A DNA stretch of 64,000 nucleotides from an uncultured Clostridia bacterium. Lineage in GTDB: Bacteria > Bacillota > Clostridia > Christensenellales > DTU072. This document shows, piece by piece, positions 60,117-64,000 of this stretch. Every line of letters starts with the position of its first letter. The stretch's first letter is position 1. The notes beneath the pieces are model-generated. The model had not been told where the DNA came from and made no database searches. It worked only from the letters and a program-made list of their open reading frames with translations. Position numbers and translations under genes: made by a program. The stretch covers positions 124,001 through 188,000 of the forward strand of contig CAMOOO010000004.1 in assembly GCA_946621465.1 (NCBI GenBank). The letters are read 5' to 3'.

Positions 60117-62054
60117 TCAATACTTTCTTGCTTGCGACAGTTTTTCTGTCCTCTCGGAGAGGGCTTTTTTACCGCGTTCGGTACGCGGGATATCACTGCA
60201 GCCGACGTTCCACCAGCCACCGTATCCGTCCGTCATGGTTTTAGGCAGGACCTTAATATCGATGAGGGTGGGTTTTGTTTGTTTAAGAGAGTCTTTCAGC
60301 GCAAACTCCAGTTCTTCCATCGTCTTAGCCGTGTAGGTAACGTAGCCGTAGCCTCTTGCAGACATCGCGTAGTCGATATTCATAAAGTTTCCTTCGCGGA
60401 TGGGCTTATCACCGTCGCGGTACCTTGCTTCGGTACAAAGAGCGGCTACGCCCTGTCCCATTTGCAGGTTATTGATACAACCGAAGGAGGCGTTATCGAA
60501 CAGTAGAACGTTGATTTTGACCCCTTCTTGCAATGCGGTGAGCATTTCGGAGTGGAGCATATTGTAGCTGCCGTCTCCGCACAGCGCGTAGACCTCTTGA
60601 TTGGGGCAGGCGAGTTTACTACCGAATGCGCCGGCAATCTCGTATCCCATGCAGGAGTAGCCGTATTCCATGTTATAAGAATAGAGCTTATCCGTTGTCC
60701 ACATCCGTTGCATACAGCCGGGCAGAGAACCTGCGGCGGCGACGACTACGGCGTCGGCCGGGATCAGTTTACGGACGAGAGCCAGAGCGGAAGTCTGGCA
60801 GATTTCTCCGCCGGTAGCTTCGTTGAACTTCTCCAAAGCGTCGTCCATACGGACTTTGTTCTCCGGCACGAAATCCTTACCGGAATAGGCGACGGAAGCC
60901 AAGCGAGCGTACTCGTTGTCCCAAGCCTTCTTCGCTTCGGCAATTTCTCCTGCAAAGGCGGTCTTGTAGCCACTCAGGAGCGCGTCCAGCGCATTGATAC
61001 CCTCTCTTGCGTCGCATACGAGTGGGGTTGCGTCCAGCTTTTCGGCGTGGAAAGAAGAGGCGTTGACGGTGACGACGTCGGCGCCGGCATAGAGCCATTT
61101 AGAAGAGGAAGTGAAGTCGGTAAAACGGGTACCTACGCCGATAATGAGGTCGGCATCTTTTGCTAAGGAGTTAGCGCAGCCGTTTCCGGTCACGCCGATA
61201 CCGCCGAGGTTGAGGGGGTGAGAAGAGGGTATTGCGCTCTTTCCCGCCTGGGTCTCGGCAAAGGGAATATTATATTTTTCGCAGAAACGGGCAACCGTGT
61301 CCCCGGCTTCGGAATACCGAACGCCGCCGCCTACGATAAGGAGGGGCTTTTTGGAAGCACGGATCTTATCTGCGGCCTGTTTTGCCATATAGTCGTCGGC
61401 TTTTGCGCGCATAATAAGGTGAGTACGCTTGCGGAAGAATTCTTCCGGATAGTCGTAGCTTTCGCCCTGTACGTCCTGGGCGAGGGCAAGGGCAACGGCG
61501 CCGGTGTGTGCCGGGTCGGTAAGAATACGCATAGCGTTGGTGAGCGCGGAGAGAATCATCTCCGGGCGAGTGATTTTGTCAAAGTATCTGGTTACCGCCT
61601 TAAATGCGTCCGCCGTGGTAACGGTGGGGTTATAGAGCTGTTCTACCTGTTGAAGAACGGGGTCGGGTTGACGAGAGGCAAAGGCGTCTCCCATCAAAAG
61701 AAGGAGCGGTACGTTGTTGACGGTTGCGGTAGCGGCGGCGGTGACCATGTTGGCCGATCCCGGTCCGATACTGGAGATACAGGGGAGGATCTTTCTGCGG
61801 TTGTGCATTTTCGCGTACGCGGTAGCCGCCTGCGCCATACCCTGTTCGTTCCTGCCTTGATAGACTTTAAGAGAGTGTTCCGCTTGGGAAAGAGCTTCTC
61901 CTACGCCCAGTACGCAACCGTGACCGAAGATGGTATAAAATCCCTCTACGAATTTGGTCTCCGTCATGACGCCGTCTTTTTCAAAGAGAACGTACTGGTT
62001 GTCCAGATATTTTACGATGGCTTCTCCCATCGTCAGTCGAATGGTTTTTTTCAT
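60117..62054 (-). CDS. iolD: 3D-(3,5/4)-trihydroxycyclohexane-1,2-dione hydrolase
   Basis: 645-residue thiamine-diphosphate enzyme that opens the ring of the myo-inositol breakdown intermediate to give 5-deoxyglucuronate. Features: N-terminal TPP-binding half with GCVLGVGEAL and SSIGPGSANMVTAAATAT; middle domain PLLIVGGGVRYSEA; C-terminal TPP motif GDGSYNML...NNLQMGQG, plus YALCGDGS and GEICQTSALALV. The start fits MKKTIRLTMGEAIVKYLDNQ, the normal IolD opening, with GGAGG 7 nt upstream. Last gene of the visible operon, 15 nt after iolB. Its product is the substrate of IolB. Confidence 0.96.
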   Translation of the reverse strand: MKKTIRLTMGEAIVKYLDNQYVLFEKDGVMTETKFVEGFYTIFGHGCVLGVGEALSQAEHSLKVYQGRNEQGMAQAATAYAKMHNRRKILPCISSIGPGSANMVTAAATATVNNVPLLLLMGDAFASRQPDPVLQQVEQLYNPTVTTADAFKAVTRYFDKITRPEMILSALTNAMRILTDPAHTGAVALALAQDVQGESYDYPEEFFRKRTHLIMRAKADDYMAKQAADKIRASKKPLLIVGGGVRYSEAGDTVARFCEKYNIPFAETQAGKSAIPSSHPLNLGGIGVTGNGCANSLAKDADLIIGVGTRFTDFTSSSKWLYAGADVVTVNASSFHAEKLDATPLVCDAREGINALDALLSGYKTAFAGEIAEAKKAWDNEYARLASVAYSGKDFVPENKVRMDDALEKFNEATGGEICQTSALALVRKLIPADAVVVAAAGSLPGCMQRMWTTDKLYSYNMEYGYSCMGYEIAGAFGSKLACPNQEVYALCGDGSYNMLHSEMLTALQEGVKINVLLFDNASFGCINNLQMGQGVAALCTEARYRDGDKPIREGNFMNIDYAMSARGYGYVTYTAKTMEELEFALKDSLKQTKPTLIDIKVLPKTMTDGYGGWWNVGCSDIPRTERGKKALSERTEKLSQARKY

Positions 62055-62069
62055 GATTACCTCCGAAAA

Positions 62070-62861
62070 TTATTTGTCTTCTATCGGTTTAAAAGTCAGA
62101 TTGTTATCCAGCCACTCGTACCTGGGATCGACCACACGGGTCTTCTTCCAGGGATCGCCGTCGAGGTGGCGTATCATCCATACGTTGTACATCGGGAATC
62201 CGGGCGCAGTCACCTGAACGTGGGTTTTTCCACCGGGGAAACCGCCTACCGAACCGTCCTTAACCGTGTGCGCTTCGTCACCGATAAAGCAGGCGCCGAA
62301 CCCTTCCGGACGCTCGAACTCGTAATAGTAGACTTCCGGCTGGGGATGGCTGTGGGGAACATAGCTCCACCACCGACCCTGGCGCGCCAGAACTTCGCCG
62401 ATGACCAGGTTGCTGTACGGTGCGTTCTCGTAGTCGAAAATGGTATTGACGTCGCGTACTGCAGTGTTTTCCCACATACCCTCGCAACTGATGGTGCGGA
62501 TGACGTCTTTCTTGCGATAAATCCTGGACGGGAAAACTCTTTCGTTTGCTGTCGATTGCCAAATAAAGCGCGCGTCGGTCACTGCTGTGACGGTGAGAGC
62601 GACCCCTTTACTGACGTGAACGGTGGTGGGCATATCGGTAAACAGACTGTGCCGCTCCGCTTCTTCATCAATGGTATCGCAGGTGAAACGGACTTTGCCG
62701 TCGATAAGAAGAACGACGTTCTCGTTCGTTTCGCTGAAAAATTCTTTCTTCTGTCCCGGTTTTAATTGAAAGACGGAGATGTCTTGCATCAGTTCCGGGT
62801 GGTCTTTTACCCTGCAAAGGATTTTTTCGCCTTCGGCGTTAAATTGCGGATAAGAAAACAT
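62070..62861 (-). CDS. iolB: 5-deoxy-glucuronate isomerase
   Basis: 263-residue double-cupin isomerase converting 5-deoxyglucuronate to 2-deoxy-5-keto-gluconate in inositol breakdown. Motifs: FSETNENVVLLIDGKVRF, then the metal-binding cupin section WWSYVPHSHPQPEVYYYEFE (two His and Glu), GFGACFIGDEAHTVKDG and MYNVWMIRHLDGDPWKKTR. Length is near normal (about 270). It sits between the permease and iolD, 22 nt after the former. Confidence 0.94.
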   Translation of the reverse strand: MFSYPQFNAEGEKILCRVKDHPELMQDISVFQLKPGQKKEFFSETNENVVLLIDGKVRFTCDTIDEEAERHSLFTDMPTTVHVSKGVALTVTAVTDARFIWQSTANERVFPSRIYRKKDVIRTISCEGMWENTAVRDVNTIFDYENAPYSNLVIGEVLARQGRWWSYVPHSHPQPEVYYYEFERPEGFGACFIGDEAHTVKDGSVGGFPGGKTHVQVTAPGFPMYNVWMIRHLDGDPWKKTRVVDPRYEWLDNNLTFKPIEDK

Positions 62862-62883
62862 AACGTACTATACCTCTCAAAAA

Positions 62884-64000
62884 TTAATTTATTTTTATGC
62901 CGCGCATTTCGCGTGCTTTGTCCAGGTCAGAAAGCATCTGTTCTTTTTTCTTTCCGGTGATATCGTAGAAGATCATCGGGATGCAACACAGGAGCAGGCA
63001 GATGCCGGGGATGAGGGTAACGAGCATATACATACCGTTACGAATGGTGCCGCTGAGGGTGACGGGGTTGATTAGTTCGATACCGTCGTTGGTTGCCGCC
63101 ATATCGGCAACGTTGAGTCCGACGATCATGTACATGGCGATGATCATGGTGGTGGACAGGGCGTTACCCAGTTTGTTGACAAAGGACTGGCAGGCATTAC
63201 CTAATGCCGTTTCCCGTCTGCCCGTATCCAGTTCCATCTGGTCGAGGCAGTCGCCGATCATGGCGTAACTGACGACGTTGATGACACCGAGAGGAATGCT
63301 GGAAATAATAAGGAAGGGGATCAGCGCATACAAGTTGTAGTTGGTGATAAAGCCGAGTATATACCCGATGATTGCCGCCGCTCCGCCTAAAAGGCAGGTG
63401 AAGACGACCATGGTTTTGTAGTGGAAGCGTTTAAAGAAGAAAGGACTTGCTACCATCGCGCCGAACATACCCACGGCAGTACACAGAGAAAAGATCAGCT
63501 GGACCGTGGACTGGCTCTTCGAGACGTCCATGCCTTCCAGATAGAAGGTATAACGAGAAACGTGGATGGCGGCGGCTTGGAGCATATATCTTCCGCTGGA
63601 AATAATACCCATGAGTACGATCATCATCAGTGCTTTGTGGGTAAAGATGAGTTTTAACGGAGAGGTCCTATGCTCTTTGACCGGCTTGGGGATCTTTATT
63701 CTCTCGCGGGAAGTCAGGTAACTTGCCACAAAGAGCAGTCCGCCGCAAACGGATGCGACGATCGCCATAACCATGTATCTGGTTTCGTAGGGGATATTGA
63801 GGTACCCTAGTCCCATAACGATACCCATCGGAACGGCACTGCCGATACCGTTGAGGGTACGGGCAAAACCGATCGTTTTTCCGCGTTCTCCGGCGTTGGG
63901 CGTCATGGCGTTGGGTAAACTCCAGAACGGCACGTCGCTCGCCGTGTAGATCATCCCCCAGAAGACGTAAATGAAAGAGACCCAAACATAGGTACCCATT
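62884..64000 (-). CDS. Sugar (inositol?) : cation symporter of the GPH/MFS family, partial
   Basis: C-terminal ~371 residues of a permease; the beginning is outside the window, so the ATG at 63999 should not be taken as the start. Hydrophobic spans are regular and the family segment WGMIYTASDVPFWSLPNAMT (helix 4 of glycoside-pentoside-hexuronide symporters) followed by R-G-K and F-A-R is clear; later YAMIGDCLDQMELDTGRRETALGNACQSFVNKLGNAL matches helices 9-10. The conserved Asp of the cation site region (TASDVPFWS) is present. Being first in the iolB-iolD operon suggests that it imports inositol or an inositol derivative; the substrate is inference. Confidence 0.9.
   Translation of the reverse strand, partial: MGTYVWVSFIYVFWGMIYTASDVPFWSLPNAMTPNAGERGKTIGFARTLNGIGSAVPMGIVMGLGYLNIPYETRYMVMAIVASVCGGLLFVASYLTSRERIKIPKPVKEHRTSPLKLIFTHKALMMIVLMGIISSGRYMLQAAAIHVSRYTFYLEGMDVSKSQSTVQLIFSLCTAVGMFGAMVASPFFFKRFHYKTMVVFTCLLGGAAAIIGYILGFITNYNLYALIPFLIISSIPLGVINVVSYAMIGDCLDQMELDTGRRETALGNACQSFVNKLGNALSTTMIIAMYMIVGLNVADMAATNDGIELINPVTLSGTIRNGMYMLVTLIPGICLLLCCIPMIFYDITGKKKEQMLSDLDKAREMRGIKIN

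Noticed and set aside
61218..62765. 515-residue plus-strand frame opposite iolD and iolB
   Set aside because: It runs across two well-identified minus-strand genes and their junction, has no family motifs and no start signals.

Overview
The window looks like chromosome from an uncultured, endospore-forming member of the Clostridia (Bacillota). The sequence supports this through a yabP-yabQ sporulation pair, an L10-leader attenuator ahead of rplJ-rplL, RNase Y, a class III (oxygen-sensitive) ribonucleotide reductase, clear sigma-A-type promoters (17-bp spacers), strong AGGAGG ribosome binding sites and U-tract terminators. Inositol breakdown genes, a GH127 arabinofuranosidase and many exported repeat-rich lipoproteins suggest a gut anaerobe; this is inference, and I cannot name a genus. 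No tRNA, rRNA, IS element, prophage or CRISPR array was seen.

Layout. 1-2645: end of recA followed by two overlapping genes for exported cyclophilin-type prolyl isomerases. 2646-3910: attenuator leader, rplJ, rplL. 4084-5196: yabP, yabQ and an unknown gene that overlaps yabQ by 179 nt. 5212-6118: five tandem 187-bp units whose inverted arms change in a compensatory way. 6182-7687: malQ (minus). 7970-12157: NrdR-like box pair, then nrdG, nrdD fused to a thioredoxin-like domain, and a thioredoxin reductase gene, which together make a self-contained anaerobic dNTP-synthesis unit. 12235-13746: guaB. 13889-18107: GH127 enzyme (probably a leaderless mRNA), a lipase-like lipoprotein and a membrane-anchored unknown. 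18146-20695: ArsR/CadC-type repressor, small CxxC metallochaperone and P1B metal ATPase with its operator. 20704-28085 (minus): BspA-like leucine-rich-repeat lipoprotein, fructokinase-like gene, small membrane protein, unknown gene. 28124-32054 (minus): GntR/YtrA-controlled ABC-2 transporter and a putative glycosidase. 32204-36836 (minus): two paralogous membrane-anchored metallophosphoesterases and an ABC exporter.

37048-58320 is a single 7,090-residue lipoprotein gene, one third of the window. It is a mosaic of InlB-like repeats, 16 short 'KPxDWExxYxxYY' units, a BspA leucine-rich section, beta-helix-like stretches, about a dozen 'TTxxDLxxxLxxxGY' modules with CxxC linkers, and three copies of a domain of about 240 residues that I do not recognise. 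That same domain forms the N-terminal half of the cyclophilin lipoprotein beside recA, so two distant loci are tied together by an apparently undescribed exported module. This is the strongest candidate here for something new.

58467-64000: rny, then on the minus strand an inositol operon (GPH-family permease, iolB, iolD) that runs off the right edge.
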